Shown in pieces: positions 1 to 11,110 of a DNA stretch of 64,000 nucleotides. The stretch is from Owenia fusiformis (Eukaryota > Annelida > Polychaeta > Sabellida > Oweniidae), in NCBI GenBank assembly GCA_903813345.2, contig CAIIXF020000003.1:20412931-20476930 (forward strand), read 5' to 3'. The notes beneath the pieces were generated by a model. That model was given only the letters and a program-made list of their open reading frames with translations, was not told the DNA's origin and made no database searches. Each line of letters starts with the position of its first letter. The first letter of the stretch is position 1. The translations under genes and the position numbers were made by a program.

Positions 1-1061
1 GTGGGGAGGGCGTCTGATTTTCTGTTATTTTGCGGATTTTCTCCTTGCGGATCCTAAGCCTTGTGTTCGGAGAATGCATGAAAAAATTCATGTCTCCTCA
101 ATATTATTTCGAAAAGTGGGGAGGGCGTCTGATTTTCTGTTATTTTGCGGATTTTTTCCTTGCGGATCATAAGCCTTGTGTTCGGAGAATGAATGGAAAA
201 ATTCATTTCTCCTCATTTTTTATTCGAAAAGTGGGGAGGGCGTCTGATTTTCTGTTATTTTGCAGATTTTTTCCTTGCGGATCCTAAGCCTTGTGTTCGG
301 AGAATGGATGGAAAAATTCATGTCTCCTCATTATTATTTCGAAAAGTGGGGAGGGCGTCTGATTTTCTGTTATTTTGCGGATTTTCTCCTTGCGGATCCT
401 AAGCCTTGTGTTCGGAGAATGCATGAAAAAATTCATGTCTCCTCAATATTATTTCGAAAAGTGGGGAGGGCGTCTGATTTTCTGTTATTTTGCGGATTTT
501 TTCCTTGCGGATCCTAAGCCTTGTGTTCGGAGAATGAATGGAAAAATTCATTTCTCCTCATTTTTTATTCGAAAAGTGGGGAGGGCGTCTGATTTTCTGT
601 TATTTTGCAGATTTTTTCCTTGCGGATCCTAAGCCTTGTGTTCGGAGAATGAATGCAAAAATTCTTGTCTCCTCATTATTATTTCGAAAAGTGGGGAGGG
701 CGTCTGATTTTCTGTTATTTTGCGGATTTTTTCCTTGCGGATCCTAAGCCTTGTGTTCGGAGAATGAATGGAAAAATCATGTCTCCTCATTATTATTTCG
801 AAAAGTGGGGAGGGCGTCTGATTTTCTGTTATTTTGCGGATTTTTTCCTTGCGGATCCTAAGCCTTGTGTTCGGAGAATGCATGAAAAAATTCATGTCTC
901 CTCATTATTATTTCGAAAAGTGGGGAGGGCGTCTGATTTTCTGTTATTTTGCGGATTTTTTCCTTGCGGATCCTAAGCCTTGTGTTCGGAGAATGAATGG
1001 AAAAATTCATGTCTCCTCATTATTATTTGGAAAAGTGAGGAGGGCGTCTGATTTTCTGTAA
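1..1061. repeat. 115-bp tandem satellite with trimer higher-order pattern
   Basis: About nine head-to-tail copies of a 115-bp unit, the motif GTGGGGAGGGCGTCTG recurring at 1, 116, 231 and so on. The array runs off the left edge and ends in a degraded copy near 1061. Variants recur every 345 bp (three units): the block starting at 30 reappears at 375 almost unchanged. The open frames of 69-107 codons in it follow from lack of stops in the unit and cycle frame every copy, so I do not call them genes. Confidence 0.95.
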
Positions 1062-2527
1062 TTTTCGTACGACATAGTTTGTAATGCGGGACCCTCAAGT
1101 GGGGGTGATTCTATGAAACAACAAGTGTCCTCTGACCATCTATCAACCCCTGGATTCCCATGCTAGCCATGTTGATAAATGAATAACTTGTACCATACTA
1201 GAGTCCTTATATATAAAATGTTAAAAGAACCCCATGACATTTTTCATTTCTCATACAATCATTTCTCTTCAATGCATTTGACACCAGCAACTTATACCCA
1301 TCATTGTGCTATCTGTTGTCTATACCCAATGTAAACGTGTCAACATTGCTTCCAGTAAAAAGTTAGCCTATGAAGTTTTCATCCGAAATGTTAAATAAAG
1401 GATGCTAATTGATGAAACTTAACTTTTATTATGCTATTGGGAATCATGTTTACATCGGGTGAGCCCCCGTATAGACTGTCCGGTACAAGCACCATATACT
1501 TGTGTCGATTGCGAAGCAGTATCATTATAATATATGTAATGTAATTAGATAATAGTGGATAATAAAGATATATAAGTATTATATAATAAAAAACCTTATT
1601 ATGCTTTTGTTGTTTATTATCATGTAGATGGATCTATGTATATAAAAGATAAAGGCGTTGTGTTAAGAAATATCCGTGTAAGGAAATGTTTCATTCTGTA
1701 TGTCCAAAACCTAGGGCACGGGAATGCTTCGCCCTCGTGCATTATCAGAATGGTGCATGCCCTCGTCATGCTTTACATGTTCAATATAGAATAATACGGG
1801 ATTCTTTATACATTATATATATATTCTAATATATATATATTTAACTTGTAGGCAATCGACATTGGTTTATTTGAATGTACAACTATATTTAGAAAGATTG
1901 ACATATATAGAAAGCAAAACTTACTTTTTCCCCAAAAAATGTTTGCGTCCCTAAGTGACAAATGCCAGTAAACACTTTTGATATAATTGCAAATTAGTTG
2001 CGACATTTTATTATTGGTCGAAATAGTGTGTCCTTTGTTCAATCATCGCAATGATGTAAATAAATTTATGTTTTGCACAGCGGAATATTAAATGATTTAA
2101 AAATTTCAACTTTTACTTGAAAAATGGTTGGACATTGAATATTCGGGAAAAACGCTGATTACTTACACTGCGTGCAGTGTCTAGTTAAACTACAAGACGA
2201 AGCTCTCTTTTAAGAAGTGAAGTCAAACGAATGCAAAGGGTATTGATGACTTTAACAATATAAAATAATCACAAAAGTTAACATACGTATTCGTATTATG
2301 TTACCAGTTTATGTTGTATTTATGTCCAATATCAAGCAAGTACCTGGTTCGCATGTTTATACATACTAAGCTCCGAGCTGAGCTTATACACGATTTGTTT
2401 GAGGCAAGGGACATATAAAAATCTGCCAAGTTTACTAGCTAGTTAAACTTCTATATAAAGATATTGTGAGATTTTAACACGCCAATTTGGATAACTTGTG
2501 TCAGGTGTTATCTTATGATATACGGAT
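1062..2527. other. Intergenic, no gene seen
   Basis: AT-rich sequence between the satellite and the first gene. It includes TA-rich runs near 1540-1610 and 1800-1845. No ORF with recognisable similarity or splice context was seen. The promoter of the downstream gene should lie in its last few hundred bases, but I could not assign a TATA box or initiator. Confidence 0.5.
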
Positions 2528-5500
2528 ATGTCTGATATTGAAGCCGTCGGAAAAGATAGCAGCGAGGAAAAGGACACAGGGTGTTCTGATGAGCCAGTGA
2601 TTACTGTGGAGGAAACGCCAAGAGAACAAGGTGGTCCTGGCGAAGTGGATGATCAGGCGCAACAGAAAAGGTAAGACTGAGTAATCATATCTAAAGTACA
2701 GTCAAAGGTCATAAGGCTCATGAATACGTTCACGGGATTCTAGAGAATAAGTGTTTTGTATGAATCAGTACTATGCAATTGATTTCAATTTCAGTTTAAT
2801 GCATGAAGAAGGCCTAGGGTACTCCATTTCTGAATATATCCTGATTAATCCTTTCTAAAAGGATTAATTTGTTTCCTTAAAAGAGGGCGTTTACTACCTA
2901 ATGTACTAGGCTCTAATACTTAGGGAAGGCCTTCATTAAGTATGGGGCACGGGATATATTGTTTTTACATTAACTGAAATTAAAGGTCTAATTTTAACGA
3001 ATTTGTGATGTTTTATGGTTTGCCTCAATGTTCAAGTGCAAGTTCAGAAAACCGGTAAGAAATATGCGATGCAAATAATACGTGGACATATCTTCATCAT
3101 CCTCCTGTCCCTTGTTTAAATCTTCTCCAAATGTAGCAACGACAGTCCCCCTTTGATCACTTATTAATGCATAGTTATGTTTGACGATTAACAATAATCC
3201 TCAAATTGTCATGAATTTCAGAACTATTGAAACTAAGGTATAAAATTGTAACCGGACGAACGGGGAGGGGAATGGGACTTTTAAACAGGTCTGTCAGGTT
3301 GCTAGAAGGAAGGAATTATACATGAACTAATAATCTGGTTATAAGTTCGAAGATCATGCAAATACGATATCAAGTATATACATTTTCAATATTAGCATGC
3401 TGTCAGACATGTCAGATATATATGATGTTTTAGGACCATGTTACATAAGTCATAAGACGTAAACTATATTTCGAAGCTTAAAGCCTGACATCCATGGATT
3501 ATGGAACAACTCCAATAAGACCTGACTGATTATAAACAACATAGGAACGAGTAAATGAATGATTGGGGAGGGCCAGAGCATTCTCCGAACGGAGGGATCC
3601 AGACATCATCCACCATGGAAGGGACATAGTGGATAATGTCTGGATCCCTGCGTTCGGAGGATGGGGCCAGAGGGGCACATCGACCTTGAGTTTCAAAAGC
3701 CAAACAGCTTAATCCATTAATATAATCTTTATTATCAATAAATTAGGAAGTTTAATCTTAATGCTGAAAACAGATTTTAGATATAAATCGTAGTTCTGAT
3801 GTAGCAATGTAATAAAGTTAATCCGTGTAGACCTTATGAGATTTGTATGTTCTCTCTGTTTACCCAGGAGTCTCAACAAGCAGGGTAACGTTTACAGTTG
3901 AATGCAGATAACGGCTACCGGCTACTGGATTGACCTACTATTTTATGGGCAAATCATACCTGCCACTGTGCCATCCATATTCAAAGTTGGTCATAAAATA
4001 GTAGGTTAATCCGGGAGGCGACAGCCGAAAGTTGTATTCGCGAATATAAGCTAAGTCTAGCACGAAATAAGCTCCAGAGAGCTTTTATAGAACAGGGTAG
4101 TCTTACCGGTGGAACAAGTAAAAATAAATGACAATTTGACTTTGTATTTCAGTGTTGATGCCAAAGGACCTGTGTTTGAGAAGCCATTTGCGAGTAGTAC
4201 TCCTACACTGTCACCAGCCACCAGCTCTCGGGATCTCTCCTCCAGTTACAGATACAAGCGATCATACAACCCAATGCCTTCATACTCATCATCGTCAAGT
4301 AGGTGGCGGTCGGAGAGTGTTATGGATAGAATTCAAGCCAGGGCGACGGCGATTCTCGACCGCGATATGGCACTCGACCGAAAGGCGAAATTGGATGGCG
4401 CAATGGAACCTACGTCATACTCTGCAACTTATGCCAAGGATGATGATGTCGAATATGGTGGCCATAGGCATAGCTCTCGATATAAGCCACAGTACCGACT
4501 GGATTCAAGAACATATCGGGACAGCACGACAGGCTCCAGCAGTTATACACGACCATCTTCGTATAGTCGGAAGTATTATGCAGACGACAACGACACAGAG
4601 CAGACGTCCTCGACTTACAGCAGTAGATATCGATCACGTGACACCGATTACGCATCTTCTGGCTCCATCCGAAGTTCTCATTCTTCTATTGGAGGCTACT
4701 ATAAATTGAAGTCATTGTTGAACGATGAGAAACCAAGCATTACAAGGCGTGTTAATACTTCTGAGATCACCAACCCAAAACTCCGGGGATATTTGAAAGA
4801 AGTTGAGAACATCGATGCCAAAATTGCTGCAGCTATGCCGAGAGCGCAACGTGAGTACCCAGAGAGGAGCGACATGTATCTAGTCACATATAAAGAAAAA
4901 TACGTCCCAGTTAACGGAGCGGGGGTTACTGAAGCTGAATTAGAGCCGATCCGAATTAAATCCGAAAACGAGAACATCACACCTTTGATCAGTGATCGGG
5001 GCTCACTTTACAAAGTAGGCAGCTCGGACGGTATCTCCGATCGAAGAGTCAGGTTTGGTGAAGATGACAACAGCTCCACGGGATCGATCTACCTGGACTC
5101 TGTAAGGCAATCTCTAAGCCGAGAAAGGGTCAGGACACCAGTCGCTGATGATGATGGCGACGAATACACGACAAAGCCCTTTAGAAGTCGTTTCCTTCAA
5201 GCGTCAATGAATGACACACGAACCGGTCGACCTCGATCTATGGCCACAGACGATGATGCAGACTCAGATGACGATTACTACAACTTTGGTAACTGTCGTG
5301 TGAACACTGATCGCTACTATAGACACAGGCGTAACAATTACGATGACCTTGATTCGATCATGTATCGCTATGGGGCCTATAACCCACGCGAAAACTACGC
5401 AGTTGAAGACACCGTGTCGGGAGTCAGTAGTTCCTACGCGAACAATCTCGTCAATCGGTATAACAGGCAGAAGGAGCTCGGTGTATACTACGATCGTGAG

Positions 5501-5869
5501 CGTTCTGCTGATGTAAAAGCGCCTTCTATATCAACAGGACCACACGACATTCATTCGAGATGTTATCATGGATCAACCGATTTCGTTTTTGAAAATCGAT
5601 ACCGTTTACCGCAAACAACTAAAACCTCCATGAGGAGCTCGAGAACGACTTACTATCCGCCCGACGACGAAGACAACGAAAAAGACGCCTCTGTTAAAGA
5701 AACGAGATTTAAAATTCCACCTGTTGCTGTGGCAACGACCAGTAACACACCGACTATTACCATAACAACTGATGACCAACAGGATCGGACCATGGATGAC
5801 GATGGGAGCGAAGAGGAGAGTTTTACTATAACAGAGACAAAGTTAGAACGTCCTAGCCATGAAGAATAA
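2528..5869 (+). CDS. Two-exon gene, Ser/Asp/Tyr-rich uncharacterised protein
   Basis: I do not recognise the family. Exon 1 is 2528-2670 (47 codons plus 2 nt, donor GTAAGA); exon 2 is 4153-5869 (acceptor TTTCAG at 4147-4152). The phase matches exactly (AG|T gives Ser48), giving 619 aa. An in-frame TGA at 2516-2518 supports the ATG at 2528. The exon 2 frame also runs back to an ATG at 4109, but that part is probably intron. The protein is hydrophilic, with no signal peptide or membrane helix, and has poly-Ser and Ser-Arg/Ser-Tyr stretches around residues 70-235 and repeated Asp clusters. The most structured part is about residues 230-305 (Leu-, Lys- and Glu-containing). RVRF near residues 346-349 fits the RVxF docking consensus for protein phosphatase 1, which is inference only. 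It looks like a disordered scaffold or cytoskeleton-associated protein. Confidence 0.75.
3912..4027. repeat. Short inverted repeat in intron 1
   Basis: The arms around 3930-3948 and 3990-4009 (TGACCTACTATTTTATG and its near-complement) can pair, as can GGCTACCGG/CAGCC-like outer parts. It lies about 125 bp before the exon 2 acceptor of the first gene and may be a small fold-back element. Confidence 0.6.
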
Positions 5870-5940
5870 GTCCTTAATTATTTGACGATGTGCTGGAAAT
5901 ACTAAACCATTGGATTTTATTCAAGTGTTGTAGTGTATAC

Positions 5941-6252
5941 ACAGGGTTGGCAAAAATGCCCACATTTTTTTCATTTTGCCATACATGCATATATGGCATC
6001 GTAACTGCGATTTAGTCGCAAGTCATCATTCATCAAAAAGTAGACAATGGTTTTCTTGGAATCGTAAATTACGATCGTACCAAAAACGAACTCCAGTAAA
6101 ACATTTTTAAGGATGTATAGATTTCAAAAATGCCTTTGTTTGGGATGCAACAATCAAGTATGATCAATGCGATTGCTGCATCCCGCCTCGCAAAACATTT
6201 TTGAAACGGTATCACCAAATAAAGAATGTTGATATTTTTGTCCCACCCTGTA
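5941..6252. mobile_element. Small TIR element (CAGGGT..ACCCTG type)
   Basis: The left end has CAGGGTTGGCAAAAAT and the right end the complementary ATTTTTGTCCCACCCTG followed by TA. At about 310 bp with no ORF, it fits a Tc1/mariner-like MITE. It lies in the presumed 3' UTR region of the upstream gene, before the AATAAA at 6464. Confidence 0.65.
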
Positions 6253-6463
6253 CATTGGAAACACTGTACTAACACTGTTTCAACAATTGTAATTTACATG
6301 TATCACAGTGATGTAGGTGAATTAATTTGATCCATGATTTTCTACAACGTTTCGCATGCATGCTTGTGTACTTATGGGATATCTTTGCCACGATATTTGG
6401 GAGAAAACTATCAGTAGGATGTGATAAAAAGTCTAGTTCTATCTAACACATTATTTATGTTTT

Positions 6464-6469
6464 AATAAA
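6464..6469 (+). terminator. Candidate poly(A) signal, first gene
   Basis: AATAAA on the plus strand about 600 bp after the stop at 5869. If used, the 3' UTR would contain the small TIR element at 5941-6252. Confidence 0.35.
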
Positions 6470-6614
6470 TTGTAATAATATGTTTTTCACGGTATGCTTG
6501 TTCCTTGGTCTGTTTATCGAGCATTTAAGATATGTAGATACGAATGAAATATGGAGTAAATGTTGGACAAGAATTATGCAACATCAGAGTGGCATTCGTT
6601 ATATACAGGGCTTC

Positions 6615-7623
6615 CTGGTCAACTCAACCCCAAGTCAACTCAACCCAAGTCAACTCAACCCTTAGTCAAGTCGACCCCAAGTCAAGTCGACCCTTAGTCA
6701 AGTCGACCCTAAGTCATCTCGACCCTTAGTCAACTCGACCCCAAGTCATCTCAACCCTTGGTCAACTCAACCCTTAGTCAAGTCGACCCAAATGATTTTA
6801 CTTGTTTTAAGTAGATTAAAATACAATATAATCCAATTGTTTGTGCAGTTTGATTTGAAATCAAACTTCAAAGAAAAAAACATTTCTGTCACCTATAGAT
6901 CAAAACAAAAATTTAAACTGTATCATAAAATCCCAATCTGATTGTTTATGACACCTGACATATGAGTAAGATAATTGAAAATAGAAAAACATAAATCCCA
7001 TTGTTTGTTCAGTCTTGTTTTAAAATTTTACTTTAAAAAAATAAACATTTCTATCGCCTGTAGATCAGAAGGAAGATTTGAACCGGATCATATTAAATAT
7101 TATTATTATTATCAAAATATAAAATCATTCAATACAAAGTAATGGATGGATGTTGGCACAATGCACATGTTGCATAAGTTACCTGTTGTCAAAAATACTG
7201 TTGCAACAATTTCGGTATAACAGAAAAATGTATAGATAATTTTTTTATTTCAGAGGGATTAAACAAGCTCAAATATTAAGGGGTGAAATATATGTATAGC
7301 ATCGTGAATAGTCCTATTAAGATTAATCAAATATTATTTTGTTATTTATAAAAATTATAAATGCGTTAAGCATAAACTTCAATAGTTGAAAAAAAAAATC
7401 ATCAATATCATACCATGAAAATAGTATATCTATTTGCTTTTTATGGTGGGGTCGAGTTGACTAAGGGTTGAGATGACCAAGGGTTGAGATGACTTGGGGT
7501 CGAGTTGACTAAGGGTCGAGATGACTTGGGGTCGACTTGACTAAGGGTCGACTTGACTTGGGGTCGACTTGACTAAGGGTTGAGTTGACTTGGCTTGAGT
7601 TGACTTGGGGTTGAGTTGACCAG
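6615..7623. mobile_element. FB-like fold-back element with tandemly repeated arms
   Basis: The left arm (6615-6790) and right arm (7447-7623) are inverted copies. Each arm is built of short tandem units of about 16-17 bp, variants of GTCAACTCAACCCCAA and GTCAAGTCGACCCTTA. The middle (about 650 bp) is AT-rich with no ORF. Long inverted repeats made of short direct repeats are the hallmark of Drosophila Foldback-type elements. The termini are CTGGTCAACTC and its complement. No clear target-site duplication was found. Confidence 0.8.
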
Positions 7624-7632
7624 TTACCTATA

Positions 7633-8209
7633 CAGGGAGGGCCAAAAAACGCCACTTTTTTTTTCAAAATGCTATAACTTTTTTAATTTTTGATACAAAA
7701 TTATAATTTGCATACCAAATGAAACTTGAGGTTGTTATCTAGCCATGGATCATGAATTATACACTTTCACTTGAATAAAATATGTCACCAGCGTCTCACT
7801 TAAACATGTGGTGTGCCATGAGAAATAAGCATAATTTGCAAAATGTTCCTGAACTGATACGACCTGATGACCGCCAAGCTAATGGCTCTAATGCGAACCC
7901 CAGTGAGTATAGGGTATGGGAAGGTCTCCAGGAGATGGTATGAAGGCACCCAATCAAAAATATAGCTAACATTTCATTGATACTGCTATATCAACAAGGC
8001 GACTAAAACTAAAATCTATCATCAAATAGGGTGGCGGACCAGTTGAACTTCTCTTTTAGATCAAATATAATCCTAGTTGAAGGACTTGTTACATTATATT
8101 ATTACTAAGAACACTTGTCACTATATAACTGCAAAATTTGGGGTATGTAGGTTGGAAAATAAAAAGTTATAGTGTCTTGAAAAAAAGTGGCGTTTTTTGG
8201 CCCACCCTG
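7633..8209. mobile_element. Tc1/mariner-like MITE, TA flanks
   Basis: The termini are CAGGGAGGGCCAAAAAAC and GTTTTTTGGCCCACCCTG, with the inverted repeat continuing about 45 bp. Both ends are flanked by TA (7631-7632, 8210-8211). It is about 577 bp with no transposase ORF and sits 9 bp from the fold-back element at 6615-7623. Confidence 0.85.
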
Positions 8210-8490
8210 TATATAATTATATATTTAACATATGTGCTACATAAAGTAGAAATTTTCATAAAACTTCCAGGCCTGGGTAATTCGTGCCAAGAACATCAAA
8301 ATAATTTATGAAAATGCATTCATTTGAACAAATCCGTTCACATCAACTTCCCATTGTACAGTTTGGACTTAGACGAGAAAAATATAAACATGAAAGAACT
8401 GTTTATTCAACTTCTTAACATATTTCCCACTTTTCTTTTAAAGCTGTGAGCAATGGGACTTTAGCCTACCTTGCTCAGTCATGCTTTGTT

Positions 8491-8651
8491 CAGTAAAACC
8501 TGTAAATATTGAACATTTTTTTGTCGAGAAAAACGTTCAGTGTTGGTAGGTGTTCACTACAGAGAGGGTAATTTATACAGAAGTCAGTAGAGTATGTGCT
8601 GAGAAAGGGTGTCCATATAGAGATATGTTCACTTTATAGACAGGTTTAACT
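8491..8651. mobile_element. Small TIR element (CAGTAAAACCTG type)
   Basis: It starts CAGTAAAACCTGTAAAT and ends in the near-complement ACAGGTTTAACTG. About 160 bp. A related element is at 43582-43740 and a related end is near 24279. Confidence 0.55.
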
Positions 8652-8824
8652 GTATCAAAATACGTAAGGGTTGTGTACTGGGAGGTTCTGGTTATGGGGT
8701 TTATCCAGAGGAAGATATGCATATCTACCTGAGGGACCGTAGGGACCGAAGGTAGATGTGCATATCTCACGAGGGATGAACCCAATATCCAAACCGACCG
8801 TACATAACTGCTTTATCCATACCC

Positions 8825-9127
8825 AAACCCATATTCAATCCCGACCAGAAATGACCTATTTATTCCATAATACATCCCTCTAAAATGTTACATTTTGATA
8901 ATGCGAACATTATATTAATAAATGCATTGATATTGATATATTAATATGATATTGACCGAGGGAGCGCAGCGACCGAGTGTCAATATGATATTGCCCAAGG
9001 TCAATATCATATTTTCCGAGGAATAAAACCCATATTCAATCCCGACCAGAAATAACCTATTTATTCCATAATACATCCCTCTAAAATGTTACATTTTGAT
9101 AATGCGAACATTATATTAATAAATGCA
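8825..9127. repeat. Direct duplication of about 102 bp
   Basis: 8825-8926 recurs at 9026-9127, differing at only a base or two. The spacer holds palindromic GACCGAGGGAGCGCAGCGACCGAG-like sequence. The related palindromes near 8705-8775 and 9445-9550 suggest a local repeat cluster. Confidence 0.8.
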
Positions 9128-9256
9128 CATTGTTTGTGCTCCCTCGGTCAACATCATATTGCCCAATGTCAATATAATATTTTCCTAGGAATAAAACCCA
9201 TATTCATTTTATCAATTAGTCAAGGTTAAAAATAGCCAGGAAACCCAAAATAGGTT

Positions 9257-9382
9257 AATACGCTCCAATACGATTTTTATCCCGGGGACAATACGATTTT
9301 TTCATGTAATACGCTCCAATACGATTTTTTCCCGGGGACAATACGATTTTTTCATGTAATACGATTCAATACGATTTTTATT
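9257..9382. repeat. About 51-bp tandem repeat, 2.5 copies
   Basis: The unit contains AATACGCTCCAATACG and CCCGGGGACAATACG and repeats at 9257, 9308 and partly at 9359. Within the unit ATACGATTTTT repeats again. Confidence 0.85.
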
Positions 9383-9614
9383 CCTTCATATTTCCCTGGG
9401 AAAACATTAGTATTATGGAATAAAATATATCTCCCGCTGAGCTTGTACGTGCGTCGTAACGAGTTCCGTAATTTGTCGTAGCTACCCTCGGTAAATACAA
9501 TATATCAAACCTCGGTCCCTACGGTCTTTTGGGTAGATATATTGCATTTCCCTCAGATATATCCTGTATTAAAAACCTCCCATTAAATAACCTGAATGTT
9601 TATTACACCGGAAC

Positions 9615-10055
9615 ACCCTGACAACGGTAGAGTCAGATACCGTTGTCACAAATGGCGGACGTAACAGTCGCTTCAACTCTTTTATCACTTGGTTCTCATT
9701 TCATACGACCCTATCGTCTTATTATACTTTGTATGTATTAAGCTCTTGTGATGGTGTATTATGTGAAGTCCCAATTCCGATCAAATGTGGCCGTGAATCG
9801 CCACAATACACCGTCAGTTCCATATCGTCAATGACAACGGAATCTGAATTTGAAATAATAAACAGAGACAACGGCACGTGGTAAGATGTGGCAACGTACG
9901 ATGGTGGATGTATTGCATTGGAGCAAAGGTAAATGACAAAGTCAACTAGACACTTTACCATCTTCTTTATAAATACCGTTGTCATCCCGATTTTACCTGT
10001 TTACAGCACATTTGACCCACATTTACCGTTGTCATTAATACAGCATCCGTTGTCC
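9615..10055. repeat. Clustered GACAACGGT motifs, both orientations
   Basis: GACAACGG(T) or its complement occurs about seven times (near 9619, 9642, 9833, 9869, 9973, 10026 and 10048). The two orientations suggest a decayed TIR element or sub-terminal motif array. An open frame of 87 codons on the minus strand (9722-9985) has no similarity I recognise. Confidence 0.45.
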
Positions 10056-10162
10056 TGTGTCATATTTTGATCGGTAAAATTAAAGCCTTTATTTCGATGA
10101 TAGAACATACGAGGATCGTATGAAAAGTTTTGAGCCCAACTATAAAGTTCAACTAGAATGTT

Positions 10163-10476
10163 TTAGCTATTTATTTTTCGACATGGTCCCCCTTGCGGTT
10201 CACACCCTTCTGCAAGCGGTGCTGCAGTGCTTGGACCTCTGTTTTGTAGGTTTTTGTCTGGGTAGTCAAAAAGGGTAGTTACAGCGGATATGACGTCATT
10301 GTCTCTGTCAAAATGATTCCCAGCTAAATGCTTTTTCATGCTGTTTGGGAATAGATGAAAGTATGGCGGAGCTAGATCAGGAGAGTACAGTAGGTTGGGA
10401 ACAAGTTCAAAGCCACAGCCAAGCTCTGTTGCCATGGCAACCACTGACTTGTGGTGTGGAGCATTGTCCTTCTAGG
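10163..10476 (-). pseudogene. mariner-type transposase C-terminal remnant
   Basis: Minus-strand reading gives DNAPHHKS (second catalytic Asp block) followed by YSPDLAPPYFHLFP and MKKHLAG, the conserved C-terminal half of IS630/Tc1/mariner DDE transposases. A stop lies just before the DNAPHHK block (about 10474), and the last 25 or so codons continue in another frame (ALQHRLQKGVNRKGDHVEK-like ending), so there is a frameshift near 10235. The N-terminal part is absent. It is a dead copy of the kind of enzyme that could have moved the TA-flanked MITEs in this window. Confidence 0.85.
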
Positions 10477-10854
10477 GCCCCAACCTTCTAACAAAAGAGC
10501 AAGTTATTTACATAAAATGCTTTATTTAAAAAAAAGATTACAAAAATTAAATACATTTTAAAATGTTTTTGTTAAAAAATACCTCGAGATGATAAGAATA
10601 TGATCATGTTGATTTTACAAGATTTAGATAAAACTAGTAATTACTCTACAGCATAAAATATACATAATAACAAAGCAACAATACATATATTAAGTATTTT
10701 TGACCAGATGTTAAATAAAAAGCATTTATATTCTTATACTACACAGGCAAAATATATCGGGCCCCGTACAAGCCTGACTCAACGGGCTCTGTACAACCTT
10801 GTAAGAAGTCCCGTAATTGGTCGTAATTTGATAATATGACATACTGACATATAT

Positions 10855-11110
10855 GGAATCGACAGTACTAAATAATGACCATATATGGAATCTTTATAAT
10901 ACAAAGTCTCACAAAGACCATGAAATCTTTACATTACAAAAGTCTCACAATGACCATATATGGAATCTTTACAATAAAAAAGTCTCACAATGACCATATA
11001 TGGAATCTTTTCAATCTTTACAATACAAAGGTCTCACAATGGCCATATATGGAATCTTTACAACAAACAATAATTCTCACATTGACCATATATAGAATTG
11101 TTACAGCAGA
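10855..11110. repeat. About 40-bp imperfect tandem array
   Basis: The motif ATGACCATATATGGAATC followed by TTTACAATACAAA-like sequence and GTCTCACA recurs about six times, with unit length varying between roughly 40 and 60 bp. Confidence 0.8.

Noticed and set aside
30-1061. Several overlapping 69-107 codon open frames with similar proteins
   Set aside because: They are translations of the 115-bp satellite in rotating frames, with no start, stop or splice context of their own.
4109-4152. ATG at 4109 as start of the first gene
   Set aside because: The segment sits before a consensus acceptor, and an upstream exon with donor, matching phase and an in-frame stop ahead of its ATG explains the gene better.
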